From an uncultured Eubacteriales bacterium (GTDB taxonomy: Bacteria > Bacillota > Clostridia > Lachnospirales > Anaerotignaceae), in the NCBI GenBank assembly GCA_934256695.1, contig CAKQPE010000039.1, positions 1-15,938 on the forward strand: a DNA stretch of 15,938 bases, read 5' to 3'. A program made the position numbers and the translations under genes. Position 1 is the stretch's first letter. Each line of letters opens with the position of its first letter. The notes below the pieces were generated by a model. It had not been told where the DNA came from and did not search any database. It saw only the letters and a list, made by a program, of their open reading frames with translations. Below are positions 6,191 through 13,338 of this stretch, one piece after another.

Positions 6191-6829
6191 TTAAAAACTT
6201 TCCAAATATATATCCGCAACGGACTTTATTTTTTCAATGTTTTCTTTTTCTGCCTCATCAAAAACGGCAACGGTAAAAAATCCCGCCTTCTTTGAGTTTT
6301 CCACTCCATGAAGTGCGTCCTCAAACACTGCCGTCTTTTCTTTGGCATAGCCCATTTTTTCAGCCGCCGCAATATATATTTCAAAAGAACTTTTGCTCAT
6401 GTTTATATTACTGCACGTAATAATATTTTCAAAAAACACATCTGCCTTTAGCCTTTTTAAAAGCGGAATAATATAATATTCCTCGGAGGCAGTAAGTATT
6501 GACATATGTTTTCCCGATTTATAACTTTCTTCCAAAAACTTATATACACCTTTTTTTAACGGTATCTCAAAACGATATTTGTCTGCCGCCGTTTCCGTAA
6601 CACCTTTTATAATATCATCTACAGACATTTTCAGTCCAAGCTCATTTATAAAATAGTCCGCCGCCTCTTTAAATGACATTCGGCTTAAAGTTTCCTTTAA
6701 ATCATATGGAGGTGTTATTCCCTTTGATAAAAGGAAATCCACACCGATATTGTCCCATACAGGCATCGAATCTATAAGCGTTCCGTCTAAATCAAACATA
6801 TAATTTTCAAAATCGGTTATTTTTTTCAT
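6191..6829 (-). CDS. HAD-superfamily phosphatase (beta-phosphoglucomutase-like)
   Basis: Predicted 212-residue soluble phosphatase. Motif I is FDLDGTLIDS, with nucleophile Asp13 and acid/base Asp15. A helical cap follows (about 20-85). Motif II is LTAS around Thr113, the motif III lysine is in MSKSS (Lys146), and motif IV is VFEDALHGVENSKKAG (Glu170, Asp171). All catalytic positions are kept. This arrangement fits HAD subfamily IA, close to phosphoglycolate phosphatase and beta-phosphoglucomutase. The ATG overlaps the thiE stop in an ATGA, so it is translationally coupled to thiazole salvage. Its substrate cannot be read from sequence; a phosphorylated thiamine intermediate or an inhibitory by-product is a reasonable guess from context only. 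Confidence 0.9.
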   Translation of the reverse strand: MKKITDFENYMFDLDGTLIDSMPVWDNIGVDFLLSKGITPPYDLKETLSRMSFKEAADYFINELGLKMSVDDIIKGVTETAADKYRFEIPLKKGVYKFLEESYKSGKHMSILTASEEYYIIPLLKRLKADVFFENIITCSNINMSKSSFEIYIAAAEKMGYAKEKTAVFEDALHGVENSKKAGFFTVAVFDEAEKENIEKIKSVADIYLESF

Positions 6830-7464
6830 CTTACTATTTCCTTTGAAAGTTCTAAAAGCTCTTTTGCGGCAGAATATCTGTCCGGCTGTGCAAATATTGC
6901 CGATATAACGGCAACTCCGTCTATTCCCGTTCCTTTAAGTTCAAGTATATTGTTCTTGTTTATTCCGCCTATGGCAACAACGGGAATTTTAACCGTATCG
7001 GTTATTTTCTTAGCTTCTTCAAAAGTCATATCGGTGTGGTCTTTCTTTGTGCTTGTGTCAAACATTGCACCTATTCCTATATAATCTGCACCGTTTTTCT
7101 CTGCATCTATTGCTTCTTTAAGATTGCCTGCTGAAACACCTATTATTTTGTTTTCACCAAGAATATCTCTTGCTCTTTTGGCCTCAGTGTCGCTCTGACC
7201 TATATGAACACCGTCTGCGTCAACCTCTTTTGCCGCTTCCACATTATCGTCAATTACAAAAGGAACATGATATTTGTCCGTAAGCTTTTTTATTTCTCTT
7301 GCAAGAGCAACTGTTTCTTCATATGTTGCATTTTTTTCTCTAAGCTGTATAAATGTTGCTCCGGCTTTAAGCACATCTTCAACATCGTCAACAAGCTTTC
7401 TTCCGTTAAGCCATGTACTGTCTGTAACGGCATAAAGAAGCATTGCGGATTTATCTAACTTCAA
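6826..7464 (-). CDS. thiE: Thiamine-phosphate synthase
   Basis: Joins HMP pyrophosphate to hydroxyethylthiazole phosphate to make thiamine monophosphate. TIM-barrel protein of about 212 residues with the usual motifs in order: LLYAVTD, FIQLREKN (pyrophosphate side), FVIDDNVEAA, GVHIGQSD, GIGAMFDTSTKKD and PVVAIGGI near the C-terminus. Start choice: AGAAGGTG (7472-7479) lies 6-7 bases before a TTG at 7462-7464, giving a protein that opens MKLDKSAMLLYAVTD, the usual length for the family. A GTG at 7471-7473 is also in frame but overlaps that ribosome site. Overlaps the end of thiM by 14 bases and the HAD gene by 4. Confidence 0.95.
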   Translation of the reverse strand: MKLDKSAMLLYAVTDSTWLNGRKLVDDVEDVLKAGATFIQLREKNATYEETVALAREIKKLTDKYHVPFVIDDNVEAAKEVDADGVHIGQSDTEAKRARDILGENKIIGVSAGNLKEAIDAEKNGADYIGIGAMFDTSTKKDHTDMTFEEAKKITDTVKIPVVAIGGINKNNILELKGTGIDGVAVISAIFAQPDRYSAAKELLELSKEIVR

Positions 7465-8290
7465 TTTTAGCACCTTCTTTAAATATTTCCGAATTCATAT
7501 TGCTTACATAATCTATAAGATACATACGGAAAGAAGATGTTCCCGCATTGTTTTCAATCATCTTCTTGTATGCAAGTTCTCCTGCATAGCCGTATGAAGC
7601 CGCCGCAACTGCACAAGCCTCAAGTATATTTTCTTTGTTTGATGCCGCAAAAACACCCATTACACTTGAAAGCATACAGCCTGTACCTGTTACCTTCGAC
7701 ATTACAGCATGACCGTTCTTTATTATATAAGCTGTCTCACTGTCTGCTATTATATCAGTTTCTCCGCTTATTGCAATTACCGCACCGGTTTTTTTGCTAA
7801 GATTTTTTGCAAACTCAACTACAGAGTCTATGTTTTTATCTGTTACCTTGTCTGACTCATCAGCGTCAACACCTTTTGCGGCACTGTTTCCTGTTGCAAT
7901 AAACTTAATTTCGGATATATTTCCTCTTATTACGGAAAACTTTACATTGTCAAGAAGCTCAAAAAGAACATCGTTTCTTTTCTTTGCTGCACCGGCTCCT
8001 ACCGGGTCAAGCACAACAGGGTGTCCTATTTCGTTGTTTTTCTTTCCGGCCCTGAGCATTGCCTGAACAAGGCCTTCTTCTATATTGCCCATATTAATAA
8101 CAAATCCGCCGCATACGCTTGTTATCTCCTCTACCTCATCCGGGTGCTGTGCCATAGTAGGCGAACCTCCGCATGCAAGTGTTATGTTTGCACAATCATT
8201 TGCCGTTACTATATTTGATATATTATGCACAACAAGTGCTTTTTCTCTGTTGTTTTTAAATATTTCATCTGCAATGTCAAAAATCTTCAT
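7451..8290 (-). CDS. thiM: Hydroxyethylthiazole kinase
   Basis: Phosphorylates 4-methyl-5-(2-hydroxyethyl)thiazole with ATP, the salvage route to the thiazole half of thiamine. The product has 279 residues with the ribokinase-like fold of ThiM: HNISNIVTANDCANITLA and GGSPTMAQHPDE near the start (substrate pocket), VVLDPVGAGA (about 92-101), NISEIKF (about 124-130), and the catalytic/anion-hole GTGCMLSSV at 202-210, which includes the conserved cysteine (Cys205). The ATG directly abuts the thiW stop (TAAATG), with AGGAGG inside the end of thiW. Order thiW-thiM-thiE matches a salvage operon that takes up thiazole rather than making it. Confidence 0.96.
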   Translation of the reverse strand: MKIFDIADEIFKNNREKALVVHNISNIVTANDCANITLACGGSPTMAQHPDEVEEITSVCGGFVINMGNIEEGLVQAMLRAGKKNNEIGHPVVLDPVGAGAAKKRNDVLFELLDNVKFSVIRGNISEIKFIATGNSAAKGVDADESDKVTDKNIDSVVEFAKNLSKKTGAVIAISGETDIIADSETAYIIKNGHAVMSKVTGTGCMLSSVMGVFAASNKENILEACAVAAASYGYAGELAYKKMIENNAGTSSFRMYLIDYVSNMNSEIFKEGAKIEVR

Positions 8291-8791
8291 TTATTTTGCC
8301 TCCTCCTGAAGCTTTGAAAGCAATCCGCTTTTAGCCATAAATTTGAGAAGAATTAATGCACATACACTGCCGAAGCAAGTACTGATAAGGAATGCCGGTA
8401 TGTATGTAAAGAGCGAAATTCCAGGATTTCCGTAATAAAAAGCTGAAAGAGGATAAGAACACATTGCACCCAGTATGCCTGTGCCGAAAATCTCACCTGC
8501 CGCTGTCCAGTATATATTTTTTGTCTTATAAAACATTACTGCCGCAAGGAATGCACCTATAAGTCCGCCAGGAATAGAGAATAAATCCTCACCCATAAGT
8601 ACAAGCTTCATTACTGTAAGAAGCGTTGAACATAAGAAGCCGTAAACAGGACCAAGTATAACAACACCCGATACATTTATAAGGTGCTGCATAGGTGCTG
8701 CCCAGCCCGGTATTCTGAATATAGGTGTAAGAACATATCCTACCGCCGCCCATACTGCCGTTAAAACAAGTTTCTTTGTACTGATTTTCAT
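8291..8791 (-). CDS. thiW: ECF transporter S component, ThiW (thiazole uptake)
   Basis: Membrane substrate-binding subunit of an energy-coupling-factor transporter; ThiW is predicted to carry hydroxyethylthiazole and to use a shared EcfA/EcfA'/EcfT module not in this window. The 166-residue product has about five hydrophobic segments (LVLTAVWAAVGYVLTPIF; HLINVSGVVILGPVYGFLC; LIGAFLAAVMFY; FGTGILGAMCSYPLSAFYY; FTYIPAFLISTCFGSVCALI), no ATPase motifs, and the PMQHLINVSGVVILGP segment typical of ThiW. The start is ATG 8789-8791, with GGAGGGG 6 bases upstream. An in-frame ATG at 8875 lies inside the terminator hairpin and has no ribosome site, so it is rejected. First gene of the thi operon. Confidence 0.9.
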   Translation of the reverse strand: MKISTKKLVLTAVWAAVGYVLTPIFRIPGWAAPMQHLINVSGVVILGPVYGFLCSTLLTVMKLVLMGEDLFSIPGGLIGAFLAAVMFYKTKNIYWTAAGEIFGTGILGAMCSYPLSAFYYGNPGISLFTYIPAFLISTCFGSVCALILLKFMAKSGLLSKLQEEAK

Positions 8792-8802
8792 TGGAACCCC
8801 TC

Positions 8803-8909
8803 CGTTAAATGAAATAAATTTAGTTTTTTTGAATTTAACGCACAAAAAGGACACACCCGTGGTGGTGTGCCCCATAATAATTCTTTGTTGCCGTTAAATT
8901 CAATTAACG
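8803..8909 (-). promoter_or_regulatory. thiW leader with repeated complementary segments
   Basis: Four related segments occur, read on the minus strand: CGTTAA (8904-8909), GAATTTAACG (8892-8901), CGTTAAATTC (8831-8840) and ATTTAACG (8803-8810), the last running straight into the GGAGGGG ribosome site. Segments 1 and 2 form an inverted repeat over the transcription start, 2 and 3 pair perfectly over 10 bases around the terminator, and 3 and 4 pair over 8 bases beside the ribosome site. No TPP aptamer motifs (CUGAGA, ACCUGAUC) are present. Confidence 0.65.
8844..8872 (-). terminator. Terminator hairpin in thiW leader
   Basis: GGGCACACC pairs with GGTGTGTCC (one wobble) around a 6-base loop, followed on the minus strand by TTTTT. 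It lies between the promoter and thiW, so it should be a conditional terminator. Confidence 0.75.
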
Positions 8910-8911
8910 TT

Positions 8912-8940
8912 ATTTTACAACATATTTATCATAATGTCAA
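8912..8940 (-). promoter_or_regulatory. Sigma-A promoter of thi operon
   Basis: Perfect TTGACA (8935-8940), a 17-base spacer and TAAAAT (8912-8917) on the minus strand. The predicted start near 8905 leaves only about 33 transcribed bases before the terminator hairpin. Confidence 0.85.
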
Positions 8941-9007
8941 CAAAAATCAAAAATTCAAATTTAAAAGTGCTTTTGTATCAAAAATCCGTATAACAAAGCC
9001 ACTCTTA

Positions 9008-9931
9008 TCATTTAAGTAAATCGGCAAAGTCATAAGGTGCATACATAACGCCATCTTTAATATAAACTTTTTCCGAAAGGGTCATGTTTATATTGTTTAC
9101 AACAGCTTTGCTTTCGCCTGCTGTCACAGATATAGTTCTTCTTCCTTTTGATATTTCAACAGGCTTGTCATTTGCTGTCCATTTTACCGTATAACCTGCT
9201 TTTTCGCTTATTTCACGTATTTTTAAATCACTCATATCTGCTTTTTCATCTGTTTTCTGTGCCTCATCTGCAACTACTACAAGTACAGGTGTTGTCTGTG
9301 CCGGTATACTTTTTGTAGCTTCCGAATAAAGTACAAGTGCGTTTTTGCCTTTAATATCATCTGCCGAAACAGAATTTCCATTCATGTCAAACACTTTTAC
9401 ACTTTCATCCATATTAAGCTGAAGTTTATTATCTGAGTTTACAGAACCATCACTGTATCCGGAAAAATCGACATTCTTGTCTGCATTAATTACAACTGCA
9501 CTTATACTGCTGCTCATAGGCGGTATACTCATTGTCATAGGTGTATTTTCACCTATGAATACCATTACCGACATACCTTCTTTAATATCCGATGTTTTCT
9601 TTACAGTTCCGTCTGCCGCATCTATAACAACACAGTCATCATCAATATTTGCCAAGAGACCTGTCTCTGCAATACATACAGCTCTGTAGCCTTCATTTTC
9701 TTCTATTGATGTTACTTTGCCCGAAAATACCGCATAAGAACCGTTTTCAACTTCATAAACATCCATATCGGCTTTCTCCGGTTTTGCTGATTGTTCCTGA
9801 GAAACTACAGCTTCAGCTGATGTATTTTTATCTGCTGTTGCCGTAACATCTTGTGCGAAAACATTTGATGAAAGCACCATTGACGAAATAAAAACCGCTG
9901 CCAAAACTTTACTTAAAAAACTTTTTTTCAT
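9008..9931 (-). CDS. Secreted stalk-domain (copper amine oxidase N-like) protein
   Basis: Predicted exported protein of 307 residues. The signal peptide is MKKSFLSKVLAAVFISSMVL followed by SSNVFAQ, with likely cleavage after Ala26. Residues about 57-140 and 145-225 look like beta-rich units (FSGKVTSIEE...; a second with KLQLNMDESVKVFD), each with the threonine/serine-rich pattern found in clostridial stalk proteins. The C-terminal 70 residues (ISEKAGYTVKW...KGRRTISVTAGES...VYIKDGVMYAPYDFADLL) match the second half of a copper-amine-oxidase N-terminal-like stalk domain, although no copper oxidase is present. ATG with GGAGG. It lies 81 bases after trhP with no strong terminator between, so it could be transcribed alone or by read-through. 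Role unknown, probably surface or envelope. Confidence 0.8.
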   Translation of the reverse strand: MKKSFLSKVLAAVFISSMVLSSNVFAQDVTATADKNTSAEAVVSQEQSAKPEKADMDVYEVENGSYAVFSGKVTSIEENEGYRAVCIAETGLLANIDDDCVVIDAADGTVKKTSDIKEGMSVMVFIGENTPMTMSIPPMSSSISAVVINADKNVDFSGYSDGSVNSDNKLQLNMDESVKVFDMNGNSVSADDIKGKNALVLYSEATKSIPAQTTPVLVVVADEAQKTDEKADMSDLKIREISEKAGYTVKWTANDKPVEISKGRRTISVTAGESKAVVNNINMTLSEKVYIKDGVMYAPYDFADLLK

Positions 9932-10012
9932 ATCAAAATCCTCCGTATATCTTTTGTGTTATTGTATGGTTATATATTACCAGTCACCTGTTAATAAACT
10001 GTGAACACAATA

Positions 10013-11254
10013 TTACTCTTTTATTTCTTTTCTTATCATATCATATTTCTTAACAGATACGGGAAGCTTTACCCTTAAAATCTGTTTTGGATGCGGTGCA
10101 GACTGAACAGGCACCCCGTTCTCGTCCCACATTTCGGTAACTGTAAATTTAACACTTTCACCTTTTGCAGGGAATATTTCAAGCTCGTCGCCTACTTCAA
10201 ATTTATTTCTCTGCATAATAACGGCACAGCCTGTACTTTCGTCATAGTCTTCTTCTACCATGCCCACAAAGTCATAGTCTCTTATATAGCTGTTGTTTGT
10301 ATACACCTGTTCGCTTGCACCCGGTTTTCCGAAATAAAATCCTGTTGTAAAATCTCTGTGGCTTGCCTTTGATATTTCCTCTATATAATAATTTTTACGG
10401 CTTTCGTATTTTTCCGGACTTTCGAGATAATCGTCTATAGCCTCTCTGTAAGCTTTTATAACTGTTCCTACATAAAACGGCGTTTTCATACGTCCTTCTA
10501 TTTTAAGACTCTGTATTCCTGCCTCAACAAGCTGAGGAATATACTCTATCATACACAAATCCTTCGAGTTATAAATGTATGTTCCTCTCTCGTTTTCAAA
10601 AACAGGCATATATTCCCCCGGACGGGTTTCTTCCATAAGGTAATATTTCCATCTGCATGGGTGGGCACACTCACCGTGGTTTGCGTCTCTGCCTGTAAGA
10701 TAGTTGCTTAAAAGACATCTGCCTGAATATGAAATGCACATTGCCCCGTGGACAAAGGTCTCAATTTCCATATCGGCAGGAATATTTTTTCTAAGCTCTT
10801 TAATTTCTTCAAGAGAAAGCTCTCTTGCGGCAACAATTCTCTTTGCACCGAGTGAATACCACATTTTTGCACTCATGTAGTTTGTATTGTTTGCCTGTGT
10901 GGAAACATGGATTTCCATATCCGGTACAGCTTCCCTTGCTACGGAAAATACACCAAGGTCTGATATTAAAAGTGCATCTGCACCTATCTCGTATACCTTT
11001 TTGAAATATTCGGCCATTCCTTCAAAATCTTCGTTATGGGCATATATATTGGCTGTTACATAAACCTTTACTCCATGGGCATGGGCAAACTCAATACCCT
11101 TTTTCATTGTTTCCATATCAAAGTTTTTTGCCTTTGCTCTGAGGGAATATTCCTCTCCGCCTATATAAACTGCATCTGCACCGTATAAAACCGCTATAAC
11201 AAGCTTTTCATAATCTCCTGCCGGTGCAAGAAGCTCTACTTTCTTATCAATCAT
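10013..11254 (-). CDS. trhP: U32 peptidase family, tRNA U34 hydroxylase TrhP
   Basis: Members of this family (E. coli TrhP/YegQ, Bacillus YrrN-YrrO) hydroxylate U34 of tRNA in a prephenate-dependent manner to give ho5U; they were long annotated as collagenase-like peptidases. The 413-residue product opens VELLAPAGDYEKL and has the YGADAVYIGG and HVSTQANNTNY segments. The family cysteines are at Cys173, Cys180, Cys196 and Cys200 (GAMCISYSGRC, GECAHPC), fitting an iron-sulfur cluster. The C-terminal beta-barrel is at about 325-405. Start at ATG 11252-11254: AAGGAG precedes it by 8 bases, and it overlaps the trmR stop. The length and the neighbours trmR and mltG match Bacillus YrrO. I am sure of the family; the exact function is by homology and context. 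Confidence 0.9.
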   Translation of the reverse strand: MIDKKVELLAPAGDYEKLVIAVLYGADAVYIGGEEYSLRAKAKNFDMETMKKGIEFAHAHGVKVYVTANIYAHNEDFEGMAEYFKKVYEIGADALLISDLGVFSVAREAVPDMEIHVSTQANNTNYMSAKMWYSLGAKRIVAARELSLEEIKELRKNIPADMEIETFVHGAMCISYSGRCLLSNYLTGRDANHGECAHPCRWKYYLMEETRPGEYMPVFENERGTYIYNSKDLCMIEYIPQLVEAGIQSLKIEGRMKTPFYVGTVIKAYREAIDDYLESPEKYESRKNYYIEEISKASHRDFTTGFYFGKPGASEQVYTNNSYIRDYDFVGMVEEDYDESTGCAVIMQRNKFEVGDELEIFPAKGESVKFTVTEMWDENGVPVQSAPHPKQILRVKLPVSVKKYDMIRKEIKE

Positions 11255-11933
11255 CACTAAATTCTCCTTCTGTAGGTACATATTCTTTAATTTTGGTACA
11301 CATAACTATTCCGTCACCTATCGGTATAATAGATGACTCAAGGCAATCAAGATGGGATATATCCCAAAGGAAATTTCGCATTCTCTTGTGTATGGTTCTT
11401 TGTCTCCTCGGCAGTGAAAATCTTGATTTTGCTATATTTCCGCCCTGAAGGACATCATCTGCCACCAATATGCCGCCTATTGGCATAAGTCTTAAAAGCT
11501 CCGGCAAAAACTGTATATACTGTGCCTTTGCCGCATCAAGGAATATAAAATCATATGGGCCGGAAAGCTTAGGCAGTACGTTTGCCGCATCGTCTTCTAT
11601 AATATTTATCTTTTCTTCCAGTCCCATTCGTTTTATATTCTTTTTGGCGATATTAAGCATATATTCGTAACGGTCTATGGTTGTTACGTGTCCGCCTTCC
11701 TGCAAATATCTGCTCATAAGACCTGCCGAAAAAGCAACAGCCGTGCCTATCTCCAGTATTTCTTTTGGTTTTTTAATTGTAAGCAGTGTACTTAAAAATC
11801 TGGCTGTCTCATGGGGAACAATAGGGATTTCTTCTTCCAAAGCTTCCTCCTGTATTTCACCCAAAACACCATCATACTTAGGCTGAATAATCCTTATATA
11901 CCTGCTTATATAATCATCTGTAAAATATTTCAT
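11247..11933 (-). CDS. trmR: tRNA 5-hydroxyuridine O-methyltransferase
   Basis: Class I SAM-dependent O-methyltransferase of 228 residues. The SAM motif is ILEIGTAVAFSAGL (about 59-72), an acidic residue follows strand 2 (TTIDRYE, Asp87), then EDDAANVLP (about 113-121), FLDAAKAQY with Asp133, and VADDVLQGG with Asp159-Asp160, the probable metal ligands. This is the layout of the catechol-O-methyltransferase-like family to which Bacillus TrmR (YrrM) belongs; TrmR converts ho5U34 to mo5U34. Placement directly before the U34 hydroxylase, with the stop overlapping the next start by 8 bases, fits a two-step modification unit. It starts 14 bases after mltG. By sequence alone it could be a small-molecule methyltransferase; the gene order argues for TrmR. 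Confidence 0.88.
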   Translation of the reverse strand: MKYFTDDYISRYIRIIQPKYDGVLGEIQEEALEEEIPIVPHETARFLSTLLTIKKPKEILEIGTAVAFSAGLMSRYLQEGGHVTTIDRYEYMLNIAKKNIKRMGLEEKINIIEDDAANVLPKLSGPYDFIFLDAAKAQYIQFLPELLRLMPIGGILVADDVLQGGNIAKSRFSLPRRQRTIHKRMRNFLWDISHLDCLESSIIPIGDGIVMCTKIKEYVPTEGEFSDD

Positions 11934-11947
11934 ATCTACCCCGCAAA

Positions 11948-13051
11948 TCAGTTATTAAAACTCTTTTGATATTCTTCTTTTGCCTTCAAAAATTCATCAT
12001 AGCTTGATGTAAAAACGTGTTCTCCGCTGCCACGCTGTTTTACAACATAATACAAATAGTCATTATCCTCCGGATTAACGGCAGCTTCAATGGCAGCCTC
12101 ACCGGGGTTACATATAGGCCCAAGAGGAAGCCCCTCATACTTATATGTATTGTACGGCGAATCAATCTGTAAATCGTTTGTTGTTACAACCTCGTTTCGT
12201 GTATTGTTTGCATACTGTACGGTTGAATCTATTTGCAGTTTCATTCCCTGTTCAAGGCGGTTATATATTACACCTGCTGCTGTTTTTCTTTCGCCGTCAA
12301 CCTGTATTTCGGACTCAATCATGGACGCTATTGTAATAAGCTCGTCAGATGAATACTTTGAGTCTGCATTCTTGAGTATATTGTCATATGCAATCTGGAA
12401 TCTGTCCAGCATTTTGCATATTATATCGTGAGCCGTACTTCCTTTCGGGAACTCATAGGTTGCCGGAAAAAGATAACCCTCCAAATAATAATCCCTTTTT
12501 GGTATATCGTTTAAGAAATTATAATCGAACTCACCGTTATTCATTTCATTTATAAATTCTTCTGATGATATAATACCCTTTTCATCTAACAGTGCAGCTA
12601 TTTTCTTTGCCGTATAGCCTTCCGGTATTGTAACCTTTCTTGACTCATCGGCAATAGGGCCGGACTGTATTATTTTCATTATTTCTGTGGGGCTTAAACC
12701 TTTTACAATATCGTACTCGCCTTTTATATATGTTCCGTCAAAGCCTTCGGAACGGCTCGTCATACGGAACATAAGTTTACTGCCTATAAGACCGTTTTCT
12801 TTAAGTATCTCGGCTATATCCTTTGTTGCAGCCCCCTCCGGTATAACTATATGGACAACCTCGTCACTGCTTGATGTAACGGAAGCCGTAGTTGAATTTA
12901 CATATTCCTTACCTCTGTTGAAGGCATAATTATATGCTTTTATTCCACCGTACACAACCAAAACAACAACTATAAGCATACTTATTATAGGCACAATAGG
13001 AGCCTGTCTGCGTTTTCTGCGTCTGCGTCGTCTTTTTTCCAAATCACTCAC
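11948..13051 (-). CDS. mltG: Endolytic transglycosylase MltG
   Basis: Membrane-anchored enzyme that cleaves nascent peptidoglycan strands and is thought to set glycan length. The 367-residue product has a short arginine-rich cytoplasmic tail (about 5-15), one membrane span (about 19-37), two LysM-like units (VIPEGAATKDIAEILKENGL at about 69-88 and TIPEGYTAKKIAALLDEKGI at about 141-160), and the YceG catalytic domain with GYLFPATYEF, IASMIESE (Glu246 matches the catalytic Glu218 of E. coli MltG), RLEQGMKLQIDSTVQY and GLPLGPICNPG. The start is GTG at 13049-13051 with only a weak ribosome site; no better in-frame start exists before the span. First gene of mltG-trmR-trhP, an order also seen in Bacillus (yrrL-yrrM-yrrN/O). 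Confidence 0.95.
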   Translation of the reverse strand: MSDLEKRRRRRRKRRQAPIVPIISMLIVVVLVVYGGIKAYNYAFNRGKEYVNSTTASVTSSSDEVVHIVIPEGAATKDIAEILKENGLIGSKLMFRMTSRSEGFDGTYIKGEYDIVKGLSPTEIMKIIQSGPIADESRKVTIPEGYTAKKIAALLDEKGIISSEEFINEMNNGEFDYNFLNDIPKRDYYLEGYLFPATYEFPKGSTAHDIICKMLDRFQIAYDNILKNADSKYSSDELITIASMIESEIQVDGERKTAAGVIYNRLEQGMKLQIDSTVQYANNTRNEVVTTNDLQIDSPYNTYKYEGLPLGPICNPGEAAIEAAVNPEDNDYLYYVVKQRGSGEHVFTSSYDEFLKAKEEYQKSFNN

Positions 13052-13061
13052 CCGCTTTTCT

Positions 13062-13123
13062 AAAACCTTGGGGTTTCACCCCAAACCCTGACAATTTTTT
13101 GAAAAAAATTGACTAAAACTTTT
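13062..13123. repeat. 62-nt dispersed repeat, copy 2
   Basis: Differs from copy 1 (4343-4404) at three positions. Includes TTGGGG-TTTCA-CCCCAA and the palindrome CAATTTTTT-GA-AAAAAATTG (13092-13111). It lies in the 5' leader of mltG and ends only about 10 bases before its GTG start, so the hairpin could affect translation. Confidence 0.85.
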
Positions 13124-13126
13124 ATC

Positions 13127-13154
13127 AGATACCATGACAATAGTCATGGTATCT
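13127..13154. repeat. Perfect 12-bp hairpin next to repeat copy 2
   Basis: AGATACCATGAC pairs with GTCATGGTATCT around AATA. No T-run follows on either strand, so it is not a standard terminator. Copy 1 of the repeat also has a perfect but different hairpin at the same side. Confidence 0.7.
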
Positions 13155-13230
13155 TGTTAAAGTTTAGGTCAATCCTTTTTAACGGATTGCAGGTGTGGAC
13201 AGAGTCCACGGTTTTGTGTCTTTATTATCT

Positions 13231-13259
13231 ATTATACATTTTCTTTTTTGCAGGTACAA
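13231..13259 (-). promoter_or_regulatory. Probable promoter of mltG operon
   Basis: TTGTAC (13254-13259), a 17-base spacer and consensus TATAAT (13231-13236) on the minus strand, placed after the hydrogenase terminator. The transcript would carry a leader of about 170 bases with several hairpins. Confidence 0.6.
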
Positions 13260-13289
13260 CTGTTTAATTCTTAATATATGCTTAACAGT

Positions 13290-13317
13290 AAAAACGGCTG
13301 CCCTCCGATGACAGCCG
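13290..13317 (-). terminator. Terminator of hydrogenase operon
   Basis: CGGCTG and CAGCCG form a GC-rich stem around 11 bases, followed on the minus strand by TTTTT. It lies about 20 bases past the hydrogenase stop. Confidence 0.88.
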
Positions 13318-13338
13318 CTTTTAAACAAAATTAAGATA

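Noticed and set aside
8291..8875. Longer thiW starting at ATG 8875
   Set aside because: That ATG lies in the terminator hairpin, has no ribosome site and adds a lysine-rich tail unlike ThiW; ATG 8791 has GGAGGGG.
8803..8905. TPP riboswitch before thiW
   Set aside because: Expected from context, but no CUGAGA or ACCUGAUC-like core is present and the space before the terminator is too short.
13127..13154. Standard terminator
   Set aside because: A perfect hairpin, but no T-run follows on either strand.
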